Of a stretch of DNA of 64,000 bases, positions 47,201 through 60,685 are shown in pieces. Under the pieces are notes generated by a model. It was not told the DNA's origin and searched no databases. It saw nothing but the letters and a program-made list of their open reading frames with translations. Numbering within the stretch: the stretch's first letter is position 1; each line of letters begins with the position of its first letter. Position numbers and translations under genes: made by a program. Source of the stretch: Caprimulgus europaeus (taxonomy: Eukaryota; Chordata; Aves; Caprimulgiformes; Caprimulgidae); assembly GCA_907165065.1 (NCBI GenBank), contig OU015530.1, positions 51,558,465 to 51,622,464 of the forward strand, read 5' to 3'.

Positions 47201-50200
47201 CACCAGCCCTCATGGGGCTCTAGAGGCCCATCACAAACTTGGAAGGCTTGGTGATGCTTTAAGTGCTTCAGTTACTGATAGGAGAGATGAATCATTTATG
47301 GATTATTCTTCTTAGAGGAGGGAGGAGAAGGGATCAGGACAAAAGCTGTCACCTCAGTAGGAAGGGAAGCAGGAGGGGGGGGACTGCCCCTCTGCACTAC
47401 AAGGTGTAGGGATCAACTGCTTTTGCCTCCCTGCTACTCCACAATTCCCATCCACCCAAAGTGTAGCAGCTAGCAGAGCTCAAAACCTCCTCTGCACTCT
47501 TCCCTCTCTGCCATTTCCAAGCAAATCCTCTGCACCAAATGCTCACTGACCCTATGCTCCCTCCTGAAAATGCTGCTTGTCAGATGCTTTTTCCTCTTGC
47601 AAACAACTTGGCCCTACTCTGTGAGGTCTCCTCAGAACTGTTGAAACAGCAGTTGCAGGCACACACTTCAAGACACAGACAATGCCAAAAAGGACACAGG
47701 GAGATGTATCTGGAGTAACCATGCTTCCCCAAAGGGGATGGGAGACTAAGCCATGCTAGGGAGTGTATATTTGTGAGTGTGTGTTCATGTGGGGTTAAAC
47801 ACATGACTCAGGGTCTGGGTCAATGTGGTATGTGATATATAGCAAGGACATGATAAACTGGTAGACAGGCTCCATCATTGTCCAACCTTGTGACCCATCT
47901 GCACAAGGAGAATACAACTTCTCTGACAATAAAGGCAGGGATGCAAAGACCACAGATGATTCTGTCTCTGCTTAGAAAGGTGTCAACATTCTTTTTGAAT
48001 CTGAGATGATGATAAACATGGAACTCTTGAGGTTTTCCTAGGAAAACTTTCTGAGGAGGCCATAAATCTAGCACAGTGGTCCACCAGGACCTGTACAAAA
48101 AAATGAGAAAAAGAGTTTATACCATCATGGATGATCTGGGCTGAGCTGGTAATATGATCCAATATCCCCTACACACTACTCTCCCCATGCAGAGTCAATG
48201 CTCAGATAGTTTTTCCATGTATCCCAAACAAGTTTGGAGGATGGCCTTGTAAAACTCAAATCATGGTTTTGCCTACAAAAGACTACCCTACACAAAACTT
48301 TTCAGCCCTCAGCCAGGAGGCAGGTATTATGTGGCTACACAGTAGAATGGCCATTCTCTTGAATACAAAAGGAGCTCCCAGAACTTCATCTAATGATGAA
48401 ACATTGCCAACAGCTCACAGTAGAAGGTTTCTACCCTGCACCTCCAAGCTCAAAACATTTTGAACTCACTTCCTGTCATCCCATGTCTCATGGACAATGC
48501 GGTTCCAAAAGCTTGAGATTGTCTCCAATATCCAAACACCCAGTCACCCAGAGGCAAAGCAGCTGCAGCAGTGAAGTCTTCCAGGAGGCCCCAGACAAAA
48601 GGATGTCTAGGAGGACAGAGTTTCAGTTTTTCCAAAATGCTCATGCAAAATAGCTGCTGCAGCTGCAGGACTGAGCATACAATTTTCCCCCATAATGTTC
48701 CTTTTTTTTTTCTGATGACCAAATGTGAAGCTGGGATGGGGTTCAGGAGCAGGTGCTATGGAGCTATCCATAAACAAGCAGGAATAGATTGGGCAGAGGC
48801 AGAAATAAGGCAGGAATATGGACAGGAACAGCAATAAGGCTTGTTTCATATATGAATATGAAAGAACAGCAAACTAGTACTATCATCTGTATGAAACATG
48901 ATAGTATGCTGCTCACAAGAGTGATGGGTTGAGAGTCAAGGAGGACAGATGCAATAGTTTGTAGGACTGCTTTTCTCCAGACAGTTTCAAGTCTCACACA
49001 TGGTGGAGATGTTTGGTTTAGTAGACCAGATTAACTCTAATCTGAACTGACATAACTCTGAAATGTGAACAATGGAGGATGCTCCACATCGACTGCTTTG
49101 CTCCACTGATCTGCTCTCACTATGCTGCATCACCTACTGATTAGCCTTAGCTGTCTTCTTTACTAGGAGTCACACTTTCTGTGGGAAATGAGGCATCCAA
49201 ATGACAAGAAACACTGTGGTGTCCTTTCTAAAACAAAATTATTTTTATTTGTTTTTAATTAAAAGTTCATATTTGGTTGTCATTTAAAAAGCAGAATTCT
49301 TTTAGAGTCATGGAAAAGAGGGGGCCAACCCAAGGATGGTAATACATTTAAAAGCAATAATTTTCAACCAGAACATTATAATAAATATGTATGATTTGAA
49401 AGCCCAAGATTTTAACTACCTGATTGCTTGTCACTTCCCACCTGTGAACTGAAGCCTTGCATGATCAACCCAGCATGCTGCAGAGAAGAATTTTCCTTTG
49501 CAGTGTGGTTGTGTGCTCTATCATAACTTTATATTTCCTCATTATTTCAGGTTGAAAAGAGTTTCCTGTTCACTTCTGTTCAACAAAGTTTTGCATCACA
49601 TTCCCCATGAATTTTCTGGACGTGGAATTTTAAAAAGTAATTAGCCGAATATATTATCAAGTTGTCTTACTCATAAATATCAAATAGTAACATAAAAGAA
49701 GCATATGCTGTTGTGATTCTCCAACTGGATGCCAGATGGCAATACTAAGATTCAGACAGACTCTGTGTTAGAGTGGGTTGGGAATATACCACTCAAATAA
49801 CTTATTTGCAGCAGGAAACACGATTTCCAGAAAATCAACATTTTCCATGGAAGACTTCTGCTCACATATTTCAGTTTTTCATATCTGCACTACTGAAAGA
49901 CAACATTTTGGTTTGTCAAAATGGATGTAAGCATCTTAATCTGGGTTAACTACACCCTGGCCTGTCCTCATCCTGAGCTGCTGGAAAGCTCTATTTGTCA
50001 TACCTTAGATGCTTGGTTTTCATTACAGGCCTGGGTCTCAGGTGTCACAGTCTCGGTAATGGTTGATATGAACACAACACCAACCCAGCACCCACCTAGC
50101 ACAACACCCAGGCATGTGTCTTCTAAGTATCAAGGACATGCCTGGGCACAGGAAGGAGCACGTGGCCTCTGAACAGCATGTTCAATAACATGTTTGAATT

Positions 50201-52719
50201 AAATCGATGCAGCCATCAATAACTCCCTTAAGCACCTGAAACAAAACTGGTTTAAGGGCACTGAGATATTTCCCTTCAGCTAAACAAAATGTCTTGCATG
50301 TCAAATCAGAGATATCAGAGATTCTGATTGTCCAACCAGGTATACACCACTGCCGAGAGAATGGGGAGATTCTCCGGTGTTTATACCTCCAGATAAAACA
50401 GGATGTCTCCCTGGAGGACAAATTGCACAAATTGCAGGGTTTGACCCAGAGGTAGGTGAAATTTAAAAAAGATTACATGATATCATGGTCTTTTGTGAAT
50501 TTAAATCCTACAAAAAATAGGAATTTGAAAAGCACTATACATACAAAATAAGTACAAACCATGAACAGCAAATAATCTGTGAAAGAAACACTCAGGGTGC
50601 TTTTTGTAATGAGGTTTACAATGTAACTGAGACTACTCTAGGGTGACATGTTGCAAACACAGTGACAAGACTTCCAGCCTTTGACCATAAACCTGACACT
50701 CTTGGCCAGCCAATTTACCATGTCTGGTACCTGGCTCATTAGGCCACTTACTATCATATTACCTGAACCCAAATTTAAGTCCTTAAAATTACTGAGCAAA
50801 GTAATGGACTGGGATTGTTTTGTCATTACAGCATGGCATGATCTCTTCATTTATTAACAATAGTTCAACGATTTTGAGTTTTCTATCAGTTTGAAGCCTG
50901 CTGCTCTGTCTGCCTTCCCTCGTGCAATCTCTGCCTTTCTCATGGGTAACATTTTGCCAAAAGCTGAAGACCTCATTCATGTTTATTTCTACCTTCTTGC
51001 AAACTCTTGTTTTCCAGACTGAAGAGGGGAGCTCTGTCAGCTCCATATTCAAACAATGTCACATCAGGTTTCTGCTCTTTCTTATCAAAGCTACAAGAAA
51101 GGAACTTTCTGCTGCTATTCATTATCATTTTCAGCAGCTTGCTTAGAAGCTTAGAACCTTTCTCTCCTTGACAGCCACAATGTTTTTTGTTTTTTTGGTT
51201 TTGTTGTTTTTTTTTTTTTTGTAATAAGAAAGACCAGCAGAGAGTCTTTGTGAATTCATAAACATTTCAAAAAAGGGCCTTATATTTCACTGTCAGTCCC
51301 TCTTGCCAAAGGCAACACTGGAAACTTCAAGGAAGGAGTTCCTATTTAAGTTCTTAAGAATAACCTTTGTTTAATACTATCTCTCATTTCTCCCTATCAA
51401 AGCAAAGAAGAAAAGATTTTCATTTTGCAGTGAACAAATCATATTTTTATAATAGGCTCATCAGAAAATGAGTCCACATTCCTAGGATAGTTTTGTTCTG
51501 TCCTTTACTTGGAGAGCAGAGAAAGTCTAACCTCCCCATCCTTCCGAGCTGCCTGCAGCCATGATACAACACTGCACATCTACACCATAAAACACAGCTG
51601 TGAATGTGCATTCTGCATGCAGAAGTGCAAATGTGTTGGGACACCACCCTCTAACCTACTCATATAAATCTCCACTTTCCTTTTCACCTCCAAATACATG
51701 AGTGTTCAGTAGCTTTGGACCCTGGAATCCTCTATACCACAAAGCAGCCTGCATTCAACATCTTGCTCCCAACAAATAAAATTAAGAGATGGAGTTACTG
51801 AACTTTCTGCATTCTCATAGAAATAGAAACTGATTAGTTTGATTTGCCAAAGGACAGGGAACACCAAGTAATCTCAGATGCTGTTGGCAGATTCTCCAGA
51901 GTATCTCTAGAATCACAGCAGTGGCAATCACGATGCATCATGTCTCACTGAGAGCCCACCCATTCAGCTCTCATGAGATACTAGAGTAGCCCTGGAGGGG
52001 GAAATCAGAACTGTACTGCTGCTATATCAGAACAAGGATGTTATGTGGTGTTTTGTGCCATCTGTTCTCCTAGGCTACTCTCTGAGTGTCTCATGAAGCA
52101 AAGCATTCAAAGATACCGGAGCAGTACAGTCTCACCTCTCCTTCACAACTGCACAGTGGTTTTGGAGAAGTTGGGAGTAAAACTGTGTTCTGAATATTTT
52201 TGGTTCATACACAAACAGCATTGTGTAGTGTCTAGTAAAAATAAGTAGAATATTTTATATCTTATATTTTTATAGTTGATTTTTTTTCTTCTCTTATCAA
52301 GTGTTTGCATTTGGAGCAAAAGGCTGCATTTCCAGAGCAGCACAGCACAAGCACTAATCTAACTTTCAGTTCAATGTGACTTCAGCACATATCTACAAGA
52401 AAGCAAAGGCCATTTGGACCAACACCAGAAACCGAACATCAGCACTCCAGACCTTACAACATCCTTTAACAAACTCAAGTGGCCGGTTTGGCCACAGAAG
52501 AGGACACATTATCATCTCTGACTCATCCATTACAGCAGCAGGGTGAAGACACCAAAAAGATTACCTTCCGCGTAGAAAGTACAGGAGTGATTCGTGTCTC
52601 TGCTTAAATCCTTCACATTGAAACATGGTGAAGAAAGAGTAGGAACCACTTCTGCTTTTATTTAACAGGCTTTGAGGTGTAGTCGCAGTGGCCAAGACAT
52701 CAGTTTTATGCTACAACCT
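41229..52719. other. Long non-coding stretch, no gene recognised
   Basis: About 11.5 kb, AT-rich. A 14-base C run lies at 42679-42692, and T-rich simple sequence at 44398-44412 and 51181-51221. Open frames are short and do not resemble known proteins. Confidence 0.5.
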
Positions 52720-53345
52720 CAAAGGAAAGAATTTCTTTGCAATATCTAACCTAAATCTACTCTCATCCAGTCTATAACCATTGCCCCTTGTTCCATTACT
52801 ACTTGTCCTTGTAAAAAGTCCCTCCCCAGCCTTCCTGCAGGTCCCCTTCAGGTACTGGAAAGCCACTATAAGGTCTTCCTGGAGCCTTCTCTTTTCCAGG
52901 CTGAACAGCCCGAACTCTCTCAGCCTGTCCTCACAGCAGAGGTGCTCCAGACCTCTGGTCATCCTTGTGGCCTCCTCTGGACTCGCTCTAGTAGGTCCAT
53001 GTCGTTCTTATATTGGGGGCCCCAGAACTGAATGCAGCACTGCAGGTGGGGTCTCAGGAGAGCAGAGCAGAGGGGCAGAATCCCCTCCCTCGACCTTCTG
53101 CCCACGCTGCTCTGGATGCAGCCCAGGACAGCATTCCATCCCTCCAGCTTGTCGACCGAACCACACAGCTTGGTGTCATCAGCAAAGCTGCTGAGGATGC
53201 ACTCAATGCCACTGTTCATGTCACCAACAAAGATATTAAACAATGCCGGTCCCAATACTGACCCCCGAGGGATACCACTCATCACCAGTCTCCACTTCGA
53301 CATGTCAAATGCCTTGCACAAGTCCAGGTAGATGACATCAGTTGC
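52720..53345 (-). mobile_element. CR1 LINE fragment with RT motifs (antisense)
   Basis: The reverse strand reads from 53321 downward GIPRGSVLGPALFNIF and FADDTKLCGSV, the B/C motifs of a CR1 reverse transcriptase including the catalytic ADD. It then jumps, within the frame, to NAVLGCIQSS and [18 protein letters not shown]. Some tens of codons expected between these parts are missing, so the copy is internally deleted. It also lacks the usual 3' tail at its left end (52720). Confidence 0.9.
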
Positions 53346-53880
53346 TCAGTAGATTACATAAATGCAGCAAGAGGTTGCTGCAGGTTCTCCTCCCCAGTGC
53401 TCTTGGGGACTGGGACAATCAGTACCAGACACTAGTGAGTCCAGACCCTGGGTGCACCAACAGCCTCTGCAAAATCTCATTTCATCTCTGAGGATTTGGC
53501 TACTGATGCTCCAGGTCAGCTTGGGTGCGGTGCAGCTGCTGCAAATGGAGCTGTGTGGGACAATCTGGGAGAGGCTTCACCAGCGGCTGATTCCTTGTCT
53601 CAGGAGCTGCCTTTGCTCCAGCCTTCACCCTGGGTCCTTGTCTGAGCAATGTTGCAGCTATGTCTGAGCCTGCCCATCTGCCCTGCTGATCAGAGTTCTG
53701 ACTTGACTGTGGGCCTGTCTCATCCCACAGATATGTCTGGAGACCTGGCCTGTTGTCAGGCCCCAGCTACCATCCCTGGATCAGCTCTACTCGCCTTGCT
53801 CTGCCCTGCCTTGCCAGCCCCATTTGCTCCTGGCTGACCTTCCCTTCCTGAGAAGATCCACTTGGGTTCCTTCCCAAGAT
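53346..53880. other. Unclassified GC-rich block next to the CR1
   Basis: Clearly more GC-rich than its surroundings and directly abutting the 5' side of the antisense CR1. It contains several open frames and CTGAGCAATGTTGCAGC-like segments, but I cannot assign it to a family. It may be another interspersed repeat or an LTR remnant. Confidence 0.35.
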
Positions 53881-56800
53881 ATCCCCTTTAACAGGATCCC
53901 AAAGCCTCTCTCTACTTAAAACAAGGGATGCACCAACTCAGGGCAGAATCAGAAATTATGTAGCAAAGTATAAAAATAGCTTCTGTACCTCAAAAGTGCA
54001 TTTCTAGATTTCTCAAGCACCTAGCAATTCAAACAGCCGTTTACATAAATGCCACATAGTAGAGTGACATAAAACCACTTCCATTTGTTTCCTGCCTTCA
54101 AAACTACCTCAGAGGCTTTAGAAATTCTCCCGCCTACCTCACATTCAAAGAAAACAATCCCAGAGGTTTAAATGGTGTATTTAAACTGAACATTTTGCTT
54201 TATTTCCCTTTTCAAAAGAAACAATAGATGCCAGAGGAAGGACCATGCCACTGTGACATTGCAAAACCTCCTCTTGCCTGTGTTTCAAGGACAGCTAGAA
54301 ACAGCTTGGTCCCTTGCTGACCTCAATACTCAAAGGCTGAAGAGAACAATCACAGCCCTGAAAGCAGACCAAACAGCTGAGCAACAAAGAACCTGGAAAG
54401 TATAAAATCAAACTCTTTTTAATAACGGTCACAGGCGAATCAGCAGTCTTTGATACTCATAGTGATGCTTGAATTCACTTAAGCATTTTGGCCATTAGAT
54501 TTCAAGTTCCCTGAGTGGGAAATACTAAAAAAGTGTTCAACATCACCTCAGAGTTGCTGAAACCCTTACATCTCTCTAGACTCACTGTCCACTTCATCGC
54601 AGGGTTGCAATGAATTTGGGACAGAGGGGCTCCGTATCACAATGAATATCATAGCAAATATGTTAGTTTTAAACTGAACTGAGTTCAGGACACGTTATTG
54701 TATTTTCCCTTGAGTCAACAGTGCCTAGGAAAAGTAGAAATAGCAAAAAAAAAAAGTAGTAGAGTCTTGCATTAGCTACTGTATCCTTCAGATGCTCCAG
54801 GGCAGAGACTTTTCTTGCTCTTTAAATTTTTTAATATGCAAAGGTGCTATTATTTAGCAGACTGATAGTTCTGCAAACAAGCTACTCATCCAAAAAAAAT
54901 GCAGTTACTTACAGAAGAGATAATTAATGATCCTTATAATTTTGCCCAGAGCTCTTCCTGAAATTACAGCCTGTGGACTAGTTGTCATGTAAACATCTAC
55001 CAGGAGGCACTCTTTGCCATTAAGCAGTACCATTAAAAAAAAAAAAAAAAAAAAAAAAAAGGGACCAGAGAAGAGCAAAGGGACATGGAATTAAGTGACA
55101 AGTCTCCTGCAACCCAAACCTTCACTTTCACTGCACCCTTTCTTTGTACCCTATGCAAATACGCATTCTGGATTTTGAGTAGTTATTTAATCCTAACATC
55201 ATTATTGGTAACTGCTGAGAAGCCCACAGCACAATCTGTTCCTACTGAACTTTCCTTAATTGTCACTAGATGTAGTCTTATGAATTGCCTAAAAGTGTCA
55301 GTAAAAATGAGAGAGAGGAATGTGGTTCAATGAGGTTAAACTTAAACTTTATCTGGACGCTTATAAAGGATCTGAGGAAGACAAAAAGTTCATTCTTTCT
55401 TGGTTTTATACTTTTTAATTAAGCATAGCTTGAAAACCATCTTGCACCACCCCTTTTGAGTTCCTCTTTCCATTACTCTCCAGGCTGAACTGAGCTCATA
55501 AGAGAGGTGGTGGACAGTTTAGGACACAGCAGAAAGCCAATTGCCACTTACCAGGGCAATTTAAGGACGAGTAGAAGTTTCTTCTCTCTTCAAAAGCCCT
55601 CCAAGCCTCACAATGAATAGTCTTAGAGGCAGCTGTAATGATGAGGTGCACCAAGCAGCAGGATGGCAGTACCCACTTGCTTGTAAAAGGGGAAAAAAAA
55701 AAAAGAATAATGAGGAAACAGGATTTCTGAAAAGGAGCAGAACTGAGACTAACAGAGGCTAAGAGATCCAGAAGTGTTGAGTCATGCTGTGGAGTCAGTA
55801 ATTCTCAATCATCTGCAGACATTTTTATAGCTAGAAAGATAGATCCTAAACAGGTTAAACTACCCACTGTGAAAAAAGGAAGCACTGCTTGAAACAGGGA
55901 CAGCTCATTTTCTCTCTTGTATCTGTTACTTTCACTGGAGTCTAATCAGTACTTAACACTCTACCAAACAGGGCAGGAATAATGCTTTTCTGTCTCGTAT
56001 CCCTAGGCAGAGTTGTGATTAGCGACATTTTCAGGTTGCTGTCACATTCATTTCATTAACATGAAATAGCATTGCATCTCTCCTTTGGAAGTACTATTTC
56101 TAGCCGCAAGGGCCATGAAGAAAACCTAAAATGTGTGAGCTAAGCAAAAGCACTGAATTCCTCCTCAACATATAGATGGCTGTGACACGACAGAGGAGCA
56201 AGGGAAAGAGCACTATCTGTTCTGGTCTCCTCAACAGGTTCTGAGCCATGAACTTTAAATAAACCCTAAACTGGGACAATCCCTTAATTAACTGTTTCCC
56301 TTTTGATGATTTTTACCTTAAAATGGCAAGTATAATTATCATACTTTACCTAAATGCCTCCCAGGCATTTTTTTGGACCAAATGCTCTATTTATTTTGTG
56401 TTAAAACTTGTCACTTCTACTCTGACAACCTCCACAAGGCTATAATGAGCTGCATATGCAGCACTTCATACAATGCTAAAAACCAAAGAGGTAGAGAGCA
56501 TTACACAGCATTTGGGGTGAGACTGGGCTTGCAGACTGATTCCTGAGTGTGGCCACGGAAGCCACATCTCTGAGTTCCTACTGCAGCCCACGGACATTCA
56601 ATCAATGCAGTTAACAGAGTTTCAGGTGCAGGTCGATTGATGAGACATAGACTTCTGCTTTTTAGGGTGATTTGAATTCTTCTGACTCCACTATTTTAAA
56701 AACCGCCTCAACTGCCACAGGGACATAGTGGGCTGGCTCACCTTTAGATGCCTACAGTTTAGATCTCATCCTTAGGGTTTTTTTCAGTTGGCCAAACACA

Positions 56801-59800
56801 GGTGACAGTTCAATTCAACAAACCATAAGGTACCAGCAGAGCTCTAGCTGTCTCCTCTGAAGGCCTTGATTTTCTGAAGGTGTCCTTTTCTATTTACTTA
56901 CATTGTTTAAATATCCTATGACATTCCTGCTGTGCTATCAAACTCAACTGTTTGCTTTTTTTTTTTTTTAAAGACCTTTTTCAGCAATCTTGGAGCTGTA
57001 GCCAAATGTTCTCCACTTGGTGGAATAAACCCAAAACTTCTGCCCTCAAATTTTCAGTCTAGCTTCTCTGTGAAGCGCATGCCAATTCCAGGGGAGGTCA
57101 ATGGCAGGAATCACTGATCAAGTCAACAAAAAAGGTGTGCCATAGTATTATTTTTGTGTTGCACCATTTTTGTTTTTGTATACTAGGTTGTACTACTTGC
57201 CTTTCGTGCATCAGCTGTCTTTATGACTTGCAGAATTATTATTTATTATATAAGGCACTATGCAAGTGACTCTCAAACTATCATCTGAAACGTGCAAGTG
57301 GTGTGACAGGTAATGCCGTATGGGTCACCATGAAATTTGTGAATCTGTCAGATTAAAGGTTGTTGATAGTGATCTGTTAGGGAGGTATGGTTTGTCATTG
57401 ATCCCTAACTTTGGAAACTGCTGCTCTTTCTTAATCTTTATAGGAGGGCAAACAAAATAAAACTCCTTTCTATGTTTGCCCAGTAACCAAGGAAGAGAAC
57501 TGGGCTTCCTTAAAGATTTGGGTTTCTAAAAATAGTACTCTGCATCAAGAAAGAATTAGGTAATATGGTAACCTCAATGGTCAAGGAAAATTCATAGAAT
57601 AAAATCTCACTGATTGTGCACCTTAAAAAAAAGACAGGTTCATCAAAAGACCTATTGAAAGACTGTCAGGAATAGTACCTACCCACAGAACAGTGGGTTT
57701 ACTCTGAGTTTAGTGGTTTTAACTGGATTGTCTAGGTAATGCTCTGATTAGATTCATTTGTTCCTGAAACATCTGCAGCTAAAAAAACATTTTGTCTTGT
57801 TGAAATGACATTGCTGCTCTCTATCTGTCTGCTTTGTCTGGAGATGTGCCCATGAAATGTCACTACATCATTTTTGATGATACATGGTCACATAAACTCC
57901 AGTGTCCTGAAGCTTATCCTTTACGATAGTATATGCAGTCATTAAAGACGCCTGAAAGAAACCGCATTGTCAGTGTCTATGTTTTTGAAAAATAGGGATC
58001 CTTTATGGGCTATCCCATTACTTTAATTGAGCTTGTTATTTCTGAAAAAACTGACCTTCCATATCTCCCATCAGGCCTCAGAATCAGAGGTTATTTTAAA
58101 AGCCACTTGTTCTTGTCTTGCCACAAAACAAGTGACTCTGTGCCTTCATTTGTTGGCTTAATTGAGGTGTTCAAATCAAGTACACTAATGAACAGAAAGA
58201 CACATCTCCTTTTTCTAATAACACAGGAAGAAAAAAGCAAACTTCTGAAAAACTGAAAGAAAATGTAAATTTCCCATCTAATGGGTTGATTTCTGTTTAC
58301 ATTCCTACTGTCACCGGCTGCTGCTTGTACGTTATTTTCTTTTCCTGAGCAGTGCCTTATTTCTTCTGTGGGACTTCCAGGATGAGAAGTTACCACCTGG
58401 GTGGAAGCAAACTCATACTGTTGGTTACTGTAAGGGTCGAGATTAATTTCAGTGTGTTCTACATTATTCCATTACATTATGAATATGGAAGATATTGGTA
58501 TCTCATAAATCATTATCAGTATAAATGAATGTCACAAAAACATACTTCACCTCAAGCAGTGCAAAGAATATAGCTCACTTTTAGGTTTGTTTCACACTCA
58601 TCACTTTGAAAAAGAAACTAGAGGAAGGTGCTACATGAGTCAATAAAATTAAAAAAAATATCAGAACATAGCCATCACTTTGAGAGAAGCACTTTTGCAT
58701 ATCCTAATGAACAAGCCCATCAAGCAAAGCCCACCAAGGAGAAAGGCGTCACTTGAAAGCAGACAAAAGTATGTTAAATAGGTTTGACTTTCTCATAAAT
58801 TTTATGCTTAGTAAAGTGCAAAAACTGTAACCAAAATATTTTCTAAAACAATTATTTTCATTCAGTTTAATTAAATGACTAACTAATTGCATAACTAACA
58901 TAATTGAGAAAAGTTACTGTCTAGCTCCAGATGGTATGTGAAATGTATTGGCTTTTATGTTAGAAAGAGTGATTGTTAAACTTTACTGATTTTTAATGAA
59001 CCTTTCAGATATGAAAAATACTTTTAAAATAATATTGTTAGCAATGTTGGCACTTTTCTATAAAGAAAATCCAATTCAAATGAGAAAAAAATAAAGTCAG
59101 GAGTCTACCAGCCTAAAACCAATTAAATCAAAATAGAGTAAATAGAAATAAAAAGTTTAATAGGAGATTATTTTTCCCTAGGGGTTTAATTGAGTTGGTA
59201 ACTCCTTAAGAGTAAGCAACTGAAATAATAGCTACTTCCCTCCAACCTAGGCACTGATGGCCTTCAAGATGACTGTGGTCAGGCAGGTTGGCTGAGGATG
59301 AGGCTGAGGACCAGCAGCTGTGACACAATTAGGACAAGCTGATTCCCTGGTCTTCAACCGCAAGGAAATATTCTCTTAATTGCCAAACTATGTGCTACAG
59401 TGCTGTCTAGTTAGGACTATGTGGGAAGCTGTTGAAAGTGAAGACTGTGTATTTCACATCTGGAAAATGCCTGGCACGCTCTGGGGAGCTATAAAGTAAC
59501 ACTGAAATTGCTGCAAGGACAGTATGTTTCTTCATTTCCTTTCTTCTCCTCTGTGAACAGGGAGTTGTTGTGTTACTAATGTGATGCTGTCCTTGATCTC
59601 CTGGCAATGTCACTTGTGCTGCTGCACCTCTTCTGGGGTGGGGAGCAAAGTGCCTTTTAATAATAGTACACTCCTAAAGCAGAACAGGCTGGAGGAGGTG
59701 GCCAGTGTATCAGACTCACGAGTGAGGGCAGAGATAATTAATGATCTGGTATATCACTGGTGGAAATGACTCCCTGGCTGATGAAGGCAGGTGGAATCTT

Positions 59801-60559
59801 ACATGATTCAGGGCTTCACATGGGGAAAAGTTTTCACTCTCTGCAGCTTCTTAACCCAGGTGTGATTAGGAAGCTGTTCCTAAAGCCATAGCTCCTCTGT
59901 AGCTCCCTAAATGTGGTACCTGGGGTCACAGACAGGGGAAATGCCCAGAGCCACTTGTGGGTACAGTGGGGTGAAAACAAGGCCAAAAATCCCACAGCTC
60001 CTCCAGGAAATCTGTGCTTGGTTATTAGTGATTGTCACCAGATGGCTGTGGGACACTAAGGGTGGGATTCACCTTGCAAATTAAAGTACCTAAAATGAAG
60101 GATCTATATTAGCCTGAAAACCTCATTAACTCTCTAGGCATGAAGGACTGTATTGGCCAGATCTGCACAGGATGTAATGGGAATTTAGACAATCATTATA
60201 ACACTACTGAAAGGGCTGACACATACGACATGCAGTGGTTGTTCAGAGCAGGCAGCCAGGAAGACTGCAATGACCAAGAACTACCTTATTTCCTAATTCT
60301 TGTTAAAATTCTGTAAGAAAATTGAAAAGAGGTCTTTTAAAAATACCTCTACATAAAAAGATAGTATATTTTTTGTCCATCCACATCATCACATGGAAAG
60401 GACACCTGATCATATTTAGTCCAATAAAAAATCAGAATTACCTACTTAGCAATTCTTTTTCTGAAACATTAGCACTTAGATCACAGCAAAGGACCTATAC
60501 TGCATCTGTACTTTTCTTCCTTGGTTCTGCTCTCCCCAATATATTTTAAAACCCTTGTC
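53881..60559. other. Non-coding stretch with simple repeats, no gene recognised
   Basis: AT-rich; a 26-base A run at 55035-55060 and a T run near 56957-56970. No recognisable exon. Confidence 0.5.
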
Positions 60560-60685
60560 TTCACTCTATTGGAAGTCGTTGGGGTGAATACAGGGGTGTT
60601 GGGGGGAAGTTTAATAACCTCTGCATGCAGGAATTTAGATAGGATAGTCCTTTCTGACTTTAATGTCTATAGATATGAGTATATT
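60560..60685 (+). mobile_element. Possible ancient CR1 3' end (sense)
   Basis: TTTAGATAGGATAGTCCTTT, CTGACTTTAATGTCTATAG and ATATGAGT resemble a worn CR1 3' end (the TCTGGCCTTAAAGTCTATGA pattern). Short and diverged, so tentative. Confidence 0.4.

Noticed and set aside
55035-55060. A26 run as the tail of a processed pseudogene
   Set aside because: No coding-like sequence upstream and no flanking duplication seen; treated as simple repeat.
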